Source: Schistosoma haematobium (taxonomy: Eukaryota > Platyhelminthes > Trematoda > Strigeidida > Schistosomatidae). From it: DNA of 64,000 nucleotides. The DNA lies in NCBI RefSeq assembly GCF_000699445.3, contig NC_067197.1:33959809-34023808 (forward strand). Reading direction: 5' to 3'. The notes below the pieces were generated by a model. That model had not been told where the DNA came from. It did no database searches and saw nothing but the letters and a program-made list of their open reading frames with translations. Shown piece after piece: positions 11,901 through 25,100 of this stretch (position 1 is the stretch's first letter; the number at the start of each line of letters is the position of its first letter). The position numbers were made by a program, and so were the translations under genes.

Positions 11901-14900
11901 AAAGTCAACTAAATTTGGAACATCAGTAAGACCTAGAAAGCTGACAAGTCAATCATTTATCGCATACAATGTTGAAAATGATATTTTTAACTTTGTATTT
12001 CAATTTGTACGATATAATCGAACTTCAGTAGATTTGATTACGGTAAGTTAATCACTTTTCTATTTTAATGTCTTCATTTTTAAGCGCTTTTGTTATCATA
12101 TAAAGCCTGGATGATTCGAACATATACACCATGAATAAAATTGAAACACTTGCCTAGTTTTTAGTTTTATAATCTCAACTTTAACTGGAGTGGTGGATCA
12201 GCGATCTGTGCGTTTGACTGTCAGTTACTAATTAATAGGTTTGTGCCATGAACCACATAGATCTGTCTGAGTAACAACTAGTGTCATCATCACACACACC
12301 TATTGTTTACTTCGCAGTCAATTATACTGGTCTAAAGATAAAACAAATAAAAGTAATCTAGTACACTTTTTCACGAATTACATTTTTAACCAGTATTAGT
12401 TTCTACTAATCCTAAATTCTTACCAAATAACACATATTTGCTCATTACCGATGCTTTAGTCATCATAACTCTGGAGAACAATACTTCAGAGATGAAATTA
12501 TTATTCACTAGTTAACATCATAGGTGAAGCCACCAAGAAGCTGATCACTAGAGAATAAATGGTCATTATTCCATCAGTTTATTTTGTGAATTCATCAGTC
12601 ATCAATTCAAATGTATAAGATTGAACCGCTAATTATGTAGTTTATAAAGATAATGAACTGTCTGACTCAGATATCCACAAACCAGTACAAAAAGAAGTAT
12701 CTTAACATTAGAGAAGAAAAATGTTACTTCTACTTTGTTTTATATTTTTCTAAAATATTCGGATATAATTCAGTATACGTAGTTGGTCTTTGTAGATTAC
12801 AAAATGTATAAACAATATGTCTATAGACGCCTTTGATTAGTTTCTATCCTTTAGAGATATATTATAAAAGACAATATGATAATTTTGTCTCCAATTTATT
12901 ATTCTACCTATTCAGATAAAATAAAAGATAATCTAGGCAAGGGAGGAAATATAAAGAATTTTTTTAGAACAGTGAATATAATTTAGAAAAATGTTATTGA
13001 TCATTCAATAGACTGATTGGTTAGGTAATTGGATAAAAAATTGATTAGAGAATGAATTCACTACTAGAAGAAACATACAAAGCAAAAGTGTATCCAACCT
13101 TCTAAATGGGATAATAAATTAAGATTTATGTTAATGATAATAATAATAAGAAGAAGAAGGAGAAGAAGAAGAAGAAGATAAATAACAAAAACATAAGTTA
13201 TGTAGTTGGAACTTTTGTATTTATTTTGTCTGATAGACAAAACTAGGCAAATTATTTGAAATTATAACTGAACGAAGAAAATAAACAGGATCATACTTTA
13301 TTAGATTGAATAATATACAATAAATTATAGTTGAAATTTTTTTTAAAAACACTCCCCCAGATACTAGATTCAGTGTTATGGTGGTAGTAGTTAGTATACA
13401 TTAATGAAATGTCTGGACATAAGAGAAATATGTTAGCAACAGATGTCAGTTTATGATAATGAGAATCTAATTTACAAAATAAAAGATATTCGTTTTAAAG
13501 ATGAGTAATATGCATATACTTACTTGTTATGTATGATATGTTAAAGCTAATAAGATATCAAACAAATTTCATATTATAATTTGTATTTTTCATCAAGTGA
13601 ATTTATTACATTATAACCTCTTCATTAATCAAGTTATATCATTACAAATAAAAGTATTATTTCACAAGAAATTTAGTTGTCAGTCAGTAACAACGTAGAA
13701 TTGCGTACGTACGTACACCAGTTCAAGTTGCCATACCACATTAACACAGAGATACAATTGTTGATTCGAATCCCGTAGTAGTAGAGGTGGTAAAAAGATA
13801 GGCGGTAATCGGAAAGATTAGGGTTTGAAGATGTTTGGAATGAGAAAAAAGGGAACATGAAGAATTCAGAAGATTAGAATTTGGGAGAAAACAAAGAGTG
13901 GATGCACCTGCACCATTGCAAACGATTTTAAGCCATGTCATTCAAGATCTCGCGGATCCCAACCAGATAGTCTACACCTATCAAAATATCTCAGTTCACT
14001 TTTCAGTGAATTCAATAATTTATGCTATGATTTGGTCTTGCTGCCCCTAACCTTCTTCCAACCTACTCCTACACCATAAAATGTAGTTGTAAAATGTTGA
14101 GAAGTAATTGATGTCACTGTTAATATTTGTTTCATTTCTACTGACTGATTGAGGAAGATATTAAATTTGAGATTTAATCATGATAATAGTGATGCATGTA
14201 TATCGATTCGTGGTAATAACTACATCTGTAAAGATAGGCTGACGTAATTGAGGGAAATAGAGACAGCCTTATCAAGAGATCTATGAATTTAAATGAACTG
14301 TATAATATTGCTAGTGATTAGAAAACCAATCTATCTTTTACAAATAACAAACCTTTCCTGACTACTTAATTAAGTGTTTATTATTTTCGACAAGTAATAA
14401 ACAAATCATATTGTTTAGTTGTTCTGTCATTTTTTCATGTAAGCAATTGTTTCATTTATCTTGATGTAGTGAATCGACTAGTTTTTTTGTTGTTGTTGTT
14501 GCTGGCACCATAGCTTTGTTCAGAGTTTCAAACTAGAACGAAAGAACTTGATTCTATCAGTGGTCTGATATTGGTTTAAAATTCAGTTAATAGAAATCAA
14601 AATCATCACTATTGTACAGATCGGTATACTTGACCTTAAACTACTCAATTCTTGTGAGGTCTATCCAAACACAGGTAGACAGAATAGAGTATATGAGAAA
14701 AAGTGTTTTAAACCATTTAACTACTAGGCAAACGCTTTGTTAAATTTAGTCTGATATTCAATTGATTTGTATGGAAACAATTATTCACCATAGAAAATCT
14801 AATCGGTAACACTAACTGTTCTCTTCACTTGTTTATTTTGATAGATTATTTTAAAATATGGAGGAACATTATTAAGAAAAAACAAAACTAACTTCATTAA

Positions 14901-17900
14901 ATGAATGAATACTATTTCATGGTATTGTAATCACTGTAAACAATTACAGATAATAAGGGTTGGAAACAATAAAGACTAGTACACATTAGTTAGTTAAGTT
15001 GAAACAAATAAGGAAATTGTAATGATAAGAAATGAATAACATAAATTCAGATTAAAGTTGATGTAAATTAACAAGAAGAAAGTTCATAATGCTGTAGTGC
15101 CAGTTGCTATGTTAAGCCCACACAACTTATTCTCGCTTTCGGACAGACTAATTTATTCATTCTTCTTGAATCAAATTTTGACCTTGTTGATTATTCGCTT
15201 ATCAACCTTGACTTTTTATGTAAGCGTATATGTATGTGTGTTTCAAATCTCATTCATCACATGTCTGTAACTTATTACCATCCGACTATAAATATCGATT
15301 AATACTTGATTAAAAGGAGTTGGCTCACACGCCTTCTCCACCGTGCGTCATTTCGCTTCGTTCTATTCTCTTCGCTTTATTCTCTACGTCTCTCTGATTG
15401 TCTGTTCCGATCAACGATTATACAAAATATACGTATTCAAAATCCATTCTCGAATTTGACTTATTTAATTCCGTTATTCATTAACGCGATTTAAGATGAT
15501 GATTGTATACGAGGATAGTCAGGATGTATATTTTGAAAACAATCATTCATACGATCTAAATGGAGTCAGATCTCGGGTCATAAAAATCTTTTGAAATAGA
15601 ACATTAATCAGAATACACTAAAATGATCATTCAGTTTTGGTGAGGAGTATTATCATTCTGCTATTAAATAACTTAGCAACAAATTTAAGTAGGTTCAATA
15701 TTCAATAACTACTAGAAATCACTTATTATTTCATAATTTATTCACTACTCAAACAAAAAGAATCTTTATTATTATTTTTTTATTATAAAAAAGGCATTCA
15801 ATTTGATACGTGAATGGGAACGTTTCAAATTAGTACAACAAGTACAAATTCAAAGAGAGCAAAAATTAAAAATGTTACGTCATAAACAAGAGCATAGACG
15901 TCTTGATGAATATCATCGTTATCTACGGCATTTTTCAACGATGCTTACCAATGAAAAAGCGAAACAATTTAAAAAAGCACAAAATTTTTATGACTTCAAA
16001 AAAATTATCATCGGTACTAAAGGTGTTAAAACAGATTTGAAATATAATGAAAAAACGATTAATTCACGTTTAGATTCACAATCATTAACAGAACGACAAA
16101 AAATTCATGAATCATTATCATCTTCAAATTTAAATGATATACAGTTTTCTGGTGAAATTGGTGGAGGAATATTTGCGGATAGTTTACGACTACGAAAGAT
16201 AAGCAATCGTGAAGGTCGTGCAATTGTACCTGACAGTAGTAATAATAATAAACAAAGTCCATTGAAAATAAATTCAGCAACAGAATTTTCACATATCTTG
16301 AGTAAAACTAATGAACAATTATCAAAAGATCTACAATCCGATGAAGTGAAAATCGATTCTGGGGGATATCCCAATGAAGAGTCATGTAAGTCATGTCTTG
16401 ATGATAATAATAATAATGGTGATAGTTCCATTTATATCCTTTTATGATCTCTATGGTTCAATAGTTTTGACTTATATGGTTACTGATGTAAAATCTATTG
16501 TATGCAATAACAGTTAAGTGATTAGGGATATCATAGCCTATTTTTAACTAGGGATTTCTTTTATATATCAAGAAGTCTGAGACAAATGCTATAATTTTAA
16601 GGAATGTAGTATTTAAGCATCGAGGTTTAAATTTGAGTTACCTAGGATTCGATGTCGCTACCTCTTAGTAGTCATATTTCCTACAATTACGTTAGATTAT
16701 CTAAGTGAGTCTCAGAAAATTCTGTCGATCTCATCCAGGTTACACATATACCTTAGTGATAAATTCCACCAAACGAGATTTTTGCTTATAGCTCCCTACC
16801 GTTTAAATATGAAAGTTGTATACAATAATTTCCAGTTACTTAATATAGTGAAGACACCATGAAAACATTACCTAAGCAAGAAATAAAGTAATGTATCACA
16901 TTGCTTTATTGTTTGCAACACAGTATCAATGTATTTCAAGAGTTATCCTAAGAAACAATTCATATTATTATCAGAAGGGGTTTTGTGGAGATTTTAGAAA
17001 TTTCACTGACTGAAATCATCACTCCTCAGCAGTGCTGAGGAGTCCCATACTAGGACGAAACGACAGTGGTTTTCCATAGTGGTCTAGCTTCAACTGACTC
17101 ATGATTTCAATCAGTGAAATTCATATTATATTGTTTCATTACGCGAAGTTTGATCAACTATTGCTGATTTTATATAAACAATTGAATGAAATATGATAGC
17201 TTTATGATAGCTATACAAATACGTCGAATAGTTTTCTAAATCAGAGGTAAACTAATCTCTGATAAAAAGTATATTTTCATTTTTCTATACCATTGAATGT
17301 ATCATTGATTAGTGATAACGTAAGTAGAGAAAAATGCATTTCTGACGTCAAACAAGCTATGATCTAAGTAATAAAAGTGTTTTAAATGCTAAATTTTATG
17401 ACTGACTCTGTCTAGTTCCTATGTTTTGTATGCTTTTTTGATTTCTACAACGGATTACCTGGGTTATACACGTTACAGTACTTGTTCCGTTGGGTTTAAC
17501 CATGTTCAATTCCAAAACTAGTCACCAGTTCAATCAAATATTCAAATATTTTTAAATAACCAATAGTTTATTTTCAGAAGGGGTTTGTGGAGATTTTAGA
17601 AATTTCACAGATTGAAATCGTGAGTCAACTGAAGCTAGACCACCATGGAAAACCCGGAAGCACTGGACGGCCGTTTCGTCATAGTATGGGACTCCCCAGC
17701 AGTACGCACCCACGATCCCGCATCCCGCGAGATTCGAACCCAGGATCCCTTTTGATAATAATCATCTCCTTACTAGTGACTGACTTCAAGAGTTACTGCT
17801 GGAGTTCTAGTGAGAAGCCATTACCAGTGGAGTTCAACCAGGTCTGTTGTGAGATATCAGCCCACTGAAGACAATGGTATACGGTGGCGCAACTTCGTGG

Positions 17901-19092
17901 ATTGGTTGAAGTTAGACATTAACACCGTTGGATGCCGGCTCAGTGGTCTAGTTGGTTGAGCGCATGGCGCAAGACCGGTAGGCCCTGAGTTCGAGTCCCG
18001 CGAGGCCAGGTCGTGGGCGCGCACTGGTGGGGAGTCCCATGCTAGGACGAAGTGGCCGTCCAGTGCCTCAGGGTTTTCCATGGTGGTCTAGCTTCAATTG
18101 ACTCATAAATCAATCTGTGAAATAGTTTATTTGTTTAAAGAAACAACCTATTAAATTACATTATTTAATGGTAAACTACATAAGTAGTGAATTATTTACC
18201 ATGAATATCTTTGATTCTTGTGTTCACTATTACAATGGTATGTTCTTTGCCAATGCTCTGAACCAAATAATGGCATTAGTTTTTTTTTTTAAAACATGCA
18301 TAAAAAGCCTTAATAAGGTAATCTAGTTAGAATGATTTAAACAGCACTATGGTATTGTACGATTAAACCTTTGAGTGTTTTAGGATCTGGTAGACAGCTC
18401 CAAAAAACCTTGAATTGTATTTTCAAATTAAATTCTAATCAATTACACAGTTGTAAGTAAAACGATTTCATGAAGTTCTCATCTATGTCATTTCCATCAA
18501 ATAGAGATATGAATCTCATTATCAAATGAGGCTTTCTATGGTAGAATCTCCTAGTTTAAAAATTCAATTAAAAAGATACGAATGACCTAAATTCTTCCTG
18601 TATAAAATATGATTAATTATCGAGTCATCTGGAGTAGAATTATAGAGTTTAGGTTTTACTTTCATTTAACTTTTCATCAAGAAGATCATCTTTGCATTTT
18701 AAGTAACTTCAAATATTACATCTTTATGATGAATAAAGCAGTTAGATGTGTTGCACAAACTTCTAATTCTATAACGTTCATACAAAAATATTAACATTGA
18801 CCAGTTTATCTTACTGTTTTCCTGGTTGAATTCTTGTTAAAAATTTGAAACATGACAAAATAAATCAAAATCATATTTGAAATGTTCCAAGTTATTAAAA
18901 TTTCAAGTAATTTCAACATTTTGTTAAGCAAATTGGATTGAGCTTCTGTCAAACTGTTCGTTCAATTTTCAACGACTATTTATAGAAATGTAGACATGGC
19001 AACTGAAAACTGTTAACAATTACTAAGATCGATCTGATCACTTGGAATAACAAATCTAAGATCATTTTTCATAAGAATAAATTATTCCTGTC

Positions 19093-19136
<44 letters not shown>

Positions 19137-22100
19137 AATAATAGTTAAAATTCAACTATATATTTATTCTGCAGATTCAGAAGATGAATTAAGACGAGCT
19201 TTTGAAAATTATCAAGAATTCAAAATGATATCTTGCCAACCACAGAATCGAACATTATGTACAGAAGCACTTCTTCGTCTTAATCATGATTACCAGCAAC
19301 AACACCAAGAACCAAATCATGACCATCATCATCATCATACAGCTCTTATTATACCACGTGGTATACACATTCAAAGATGTGGTCAACAAGAAATTTCACG
19401 TTGTAATCATTATACAAACTCATTTTCAAATTATGATGAAGAATATGATTATGAGCGATCAGAATTCACACCGCTTTCATCATCTTCATCTAACAGTCAT
19501 GTAAATTATGATGACCAATATTTAGATATATTAAATGATCGAAATCAGTATACATCTTGTAATTGTGAAACACTTGAAGAAGAATGTTTACCTATAAAGG
19601 TTTCATTAAAAACATTTGCAGTTGCTGTGATGCAAGTAAGAACAGCGATTAATCCTCATATTTTTTGTTTCATTCTTATCTACCAAACTGATACTTCAAA
19701 ACCTTAACTTATTAGTTTTCAAAATATATAATCATACTACTTATGAGTAAGGTTAAGCCAATAAAGAAATTACTAGGTTTGAAGTAAACACAAACTATGG
19801 ATCAGTCACAAATAGGACAGGACGTGTGTCCTGGACTCCATTGCTAGCCACCATTTATCTTTGACCATAATGCTTGTGACTTTAGTTAATATTGAGACAA
19901 TCCATACAGAATGTACATGCCCTAAAAGTGACTGATCAATTACAGTCCTAAACATAAATCGGGATATTCAAACGACCAGTAAAAATAAATCACCATTACT
20001 AATTTTTAATGAGTAATCTCGTCTCACTGTTATAATTACTGATAAATTGTACCCTTTTCTTTGCATAGTAAAACACTTGTACATAAATATGTATTTCTGA
20101 AGTGGTTAAACAGTCCTCACTTTGGATCTCTATAGTTTTCAGCATCTATCAAGAAATGAAAACAATGAAATTTACTAGTAGACTTCTAATTTAAAAAAAG
20201 CAGTCACTTCAAATTCGTCAAGAAATGAATGTTTCAGGGCCCGAATCAGCCGGGTATTTACTAGTTTACTAGATGCCAGTTATTGAATAAAATAAGGGAT
20301 GTATTTATGGTATGTGATTGTCTTTCAATGATGTCTATTTTTATATACTACAGACCTATCATTTATAATCCATATTATAACGTTTCGGTAACTCTGAACG
20401 GCGAGTATTTCTGTTATATATATTTTCGGGAGAATTTCTGACCATATCATCAATAACTAAGCAATCTCTTCATTCGAGCTCCTGTAAGACGTGAATTAGA
20501 ATCCAGGATTTTTTCCACGATTGCATATTCATTTAGCTGGTAACGACTAACACAAATTAGCAGTTTTCAATATACTGATTTAGTTCTTGTTATATTGGAG
20601 TGTTAATGATTGATTGACTTCAAATAAAAACTTTTTAGTTCAATGTCTTCCTCTTAAAAAAAAACAATTTTAGATTGTACCGTTTGGAAATTTCACTCAT
20701 TCAACCGAACTGATTGCATTAACAAATCATTTACAGTGTGGATGTCAACCACGGTTAGTTTCATTATATAAAATAAATTCATTCAACAAAAATTAAACAT
20801 GTACATTAATTTGTCTAATAAATATTAGAATTGAGTTTATACCAATTTGATTTTATTAAATTAAGAATATGCCAGTCTAATCCATTACAAAATGCTCCCA
20901 TTTATGAAAAGTCCTATCCTATATTCATTTCCTTTGTTAAAAATATCCATGAAAGTTCTAGCAAGTCATACTTTTCATTTGTCTTCATGTTTACCACGTA
21001 AGTGTCTCTATATTGTGTCAGTACCACCCGTATACAAGCATTAAGTATTTTAGAAACAAGAGGAAATCACAAAGGGCTAAGTTTGTTGAGTATGTAGGGT
21101 GATCTACATTGATGAATGAGTCATACGTAGATATTCCCTGTTCAATTTACAAGAGGACAACCATGACTCAGCAACCGTTCACTGCACAAGCTTCGTTTCA
21201 CTCACTCCTATAATCCCTCAAGCACTTCACGCAGAGGATGATATTCACGAAGAAATTCGTAATTGACATCGTAACTGTCAAAATGACTAGTGACAAGAAA
21301 AACATGAGTACTTCAGAGTACCAATAAAATGTTTACGCAAACTACAGCTTCCATCGGTTGACAGCTAGAAAAAGGATAGCTACTAAACCCAGACTGACTC
21401 AGAATAATCGAGGTTTACGTATTATGTTATTCGCCGTATTTCCATAAGTAGTAGTTTAGTTCACGTGTTTACTGGAAAACTGATATATATGATTTAATGT
21501 GACTAATTTTTGAATTCATTAATCAAGCACTTTATGAATAGGGATTTTATATGAAATCTATTAAAACTACTAATTTGCTGAATATTCTTAGGTTGAGTTA
21601 TCTGTAAATCTATTTAATGGTTAAGGGTAAGAAATGGTACTAATCACTAGATCTAATTATATTTGATTCATTAAGAGGTAGATTTCCACATAAATCTCCA
21701 GGATTCGTTTTATGACAAGTCACAAGTGTACAATTATTAGAATTTACAAACTAAACTTTCCCTTTACTAATCAACAATTACAACTGACTTATTTAGTGAA
21801 AGAAAAATATGTTCACTATTTCATATTCATCAGTTAAGATGTAAAAGAATACGTAAACCAATGATTTGTGTTATTTTTCATTATTATATTTCAATTTAAT
21901 AGCTAAGATCATGAGTCGATTGAAGTTAGACCACCATGGAAAACCTGGAAGCACTGCACGGCCAGTTCGTCATATTGTGGGACACCTCAACAGTGCGCAT
22001 CCACGATTCCGTCTCACGGGATTCGAACCCAGGACCTATTTTAACTATAATTCCACTATATAACAAAATACTGATAAATATAATGTTGTGTTGAAGTGTT

Positions 22101-25100
22101 GTCTATGTTCAAGATAGCCTTGAAATACTTTTAATTATTTACTGAATCTACTGTTTGTTTGATACAAACTTTTTTCATTTATAAACTTGAATAAGAAGAA
22201 GGAACAAATATTGTAACACAATAATATGAATCCAATTATCCTCTGGATTCTCCACGGCTACTTACAACCTAAAAACCATCGTATTGATCATTAAAAATAA
22301 ACAAATGTGCATCCTTTATATCGGAAACATTTAGAATAAATTGAGTCAACATGTGGACAACAATGTAAATTCCTGTGTATTATTATTCCTGAATATTATT
22401 CTATTTCCAAATAATTGACTCAATTTGTTCTAGACGTCTCCAACATAAAGTATTTATACTTGTTTATTTTTAATGATCGATACGATGGGTTTTCGGTTGT
22501 AAGCAGTTGTGGAGAATCCATAGAATATTTTTGCTCATTCGATGTTATTGTGAAAGTTTTATTGTTCGTCAACTAGAAGTAAACATCAATGATAACGTAC
22601 AGAATGGCAAATAGTAACTTCATAATTAAATCTTTTAATTCGGATAATCTAACAACATCAAATGAATTCATTTTTGAATTACTGTTGTGTTCGTATGAAC
22701 TAATGATTCCTTTGTACGTGTTGACTGCTTGATTCTGAATTCCGAATACAATACGTTCGTTCGTGCCCATCTAATACTTCTTGGTTAAATTGCATTATTT
22801 CTGGGATTCTTAATTTGTACTATAATTCAAATGCTTATAATCATCACAATTACATAATATATCTATCATTTCAAAGTGTTTATTGATATCGACAAAGAAA
22901 TTTTCGATTATGTGTTAATATTACTTTTAAGGTTAAGATCAACTGTTTAGAACTATGTTTAGAATAAAACAGTACTAATGAACTTAAATTATGATCCTGT
23001 TTGTCAGATAAACTGAGCAGACTGAAATAAAAGGAAATTATAATGATTAGAATTACTCAAATTATTGTACCAACTAGGAATTCCTGAAATAGTGTCATCT
23101 ACTGTATGTAGAACTAGACGTACACAAATGAATGTATTGTACTTAGAATTCGTAATCAACAGACATTCCACTACGAAAGAATCATTAATTTGTACAAATA
23201 CCATAGAATTATAACAAATTTGAAAAGAGGAAGGCATCCTCATTTTGGAATCAGTTTATATCCAACTTTGATTTTACTTACTAATATTCAGTTGCATAGT
23301 TTATCATGTTATTAAAAAGATTAATTGGTGTTTACTAACAAAATCACATTTTGTTTATATTAAATCTTGATATGTGTAACTTCGTAATACAACTGTATGT
23401 TAAAAGAGATGTGTAAAACTAATAAATGCAGAATGTCTATTTCTGTTAGGTTATTATGAAAACAATAATGATGGTTTCATCTATGTTTTTAGTTATTTGG
23501 CGTTTAAACATGCCTATTAGGTATAGCTTGTAGCGTGGCGTCAAGTCGAGATTAACTATGAACACCGCTACAAAGAATCGCGTGCCAAATGAATCAGAAG
23601 GCGAAGGTTGAACGTAACCAATGAAATCCATAAAATCCCCGAGAAGCCAAATATCAGAAGGCAGTTAATGGACCAAGTCGATATATATTTGCTGGCGAAC
23701 TCGTGGTATCGAAAGGATACCGAGATCGTGTCAGGATACAAGCTTGGTTACAGAACGTAACCAAATTCGCGCGAAGTCATAATCAAAGTGTAAGAATAAG
23801 AATGGAAGCACAATATAGCTGTCATTAGCACAGTCAAACAAAAGCACATTAAAACAAACACTAGTAGAGTTGGTCATAATAATAATTGTTTTTATTAAAC
23901 CAGTCGTGTTCTCGTGATAAATGTGAGTCACTACAAGCTAATGAGTGGGAAGATAACAGTTATTCATATTGATTTTCCAAGTTAACAGTCTTTGATTTAA
24001 AAAGCAGACTAAGAGTTTAGGAAACCTTGCTCCATGGACACATGAATTTGTAAACCAAATGGAACTCTTATCAATAAGCGCTTCGGTGCCAGATTATTTC
24101 TTCTATTACAATCAGAAAATATTAACTATTCAGAAATGTGATGAAAGATTATTAGTTCAATATTAAGATCAAGCTAAACATTCTATTGACAGTCTATTTT
24201 TTTTATATGATATAATGGACAGTACATCTACTTTATCAACTTCATTAACTTCCAAATATTTTTTTAATTTTTCTCATATGCCCTACAATTGGATTATAAT
24301 AAAAAATGTAGCTGCAGTAATCGACTATGTATTGCTCCACTGAAATTTATTATGCACACATTTTCAGATTGTGCATGTATATGTCAACCGAATGATAAAC
24401 GATGTTTTGAATTGTTGGAAGGGAAACGTCAATTCACAACTGAAGAGTAAGTATTCTTTTGCAGTAAATTGTTTTTAGTCATCAATGAGTTTGAACGTAT
24501 CAATTAAAGTGAACTCTCCTTATTATTGTTCTATAGCCTATTATGTCATGTATTTAAAGATGGGATGTGGCTCGAATAGCTTAGTGGTAATAATTGTAAA
24601 TCAATTTCTTTAAGACTGTAGGTATTCCTTGTTTGTGAGAATCAACTATCATGAAAACTAGACCGATCTCATCGTACCAATTTCCTCTGATCATCTTTAA
24701 TTAAAACAAAGAACACTCCCAAACTGGTGATAAAATTACAGATTGGTCTGTAAAATTTAATCAGAGCTATAGATCTGACAAACGTGATATTGACTACAAT
24801 TTTGGATTTATTTAATGTATTGGTAGAAATCATATGGCTAACTGTCCGGTTTAGGAAGTAGTAGCATTTCTTCAACATTTTATGTACAAATTGACGATTA
24901 GTTGTGAGTTATATATATTTGAGCATATGTATGCTTCCATAAATGCTAAACAAACTGATTAAACTCTGTAGAACTTGACAAAGAATCGAATGACGTGGGT
25001 GTTTTTGTCAATGATGTTTAACCATTGAATAGCAAACAAGGTCACCTTAGAATATGACTTGGTTTGACGATAGTCTTGTGATGCTACTTACAATTTTAAT

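Larger units (their letters stand above)
12043..15793 (+). other. Gene 1 intron 2 (3.75 kb)
   Basis: Donor GTAAGT at 12043; acceptor AG ending at 15793. It contains a weak tRNA-like repeat near 12170-12300, an AAT/AAG microsatellite (13134-13180), a TE-like stretch near 13730-13990 and an LTR-like repeat (15093-15580). Nothing else was recognised. Confidence 0.6.
16386..19174 (+). other. Gene 1 intron 3 (2.8 kb)
   Basis: Donor GTAAGT at 16386; acceptor CTGCAG ending at 19174. It carries three SINE copies (16976-17130, 17577-17755, 17930-18122) and an AAT microsatellite just before the acceptor. The rest is featureless AT-rich sequence. Confidence 0.6.
20754..24311 (+). other. Gene 1 intron 5 (3.6 kb)
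   Basis: Donor GTTAGT at 20754; acceptor GTAG ending at 24311, with a second in-phase AG at 24316-24317. It contains a SINE (21905-22045), a fold-back element (22244-22520) and two LTR-related fragments (23045-23205 and 23446-23935). The stretch 20780-21860 shows no recognised feature. Confidence 0.55.

Noticed and set aside
16059..16431. Minus-strand frames opposite exon 3 of gene 1
   Set aside because: Shadows of a low-complexity coding exon; the plus frame has correct splice sites and phase.
17936..18008. A genuine tRNA gene (A and B boxes present)
   Set aside because: No proper cloverleaf arms or anticodon stem could be drawn, and the segment leads into a SINE body repeated elsewhere.
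24358..24446. Exon 6 of gene 1 starting at the ATTTTCAG acceptor (24367)
   Set aside because: Its phase does not fit exon 5 and would need a further hidden exon; the upstream acceptors at 24311 or 24317 fit and extend the cysteine-rich frame.
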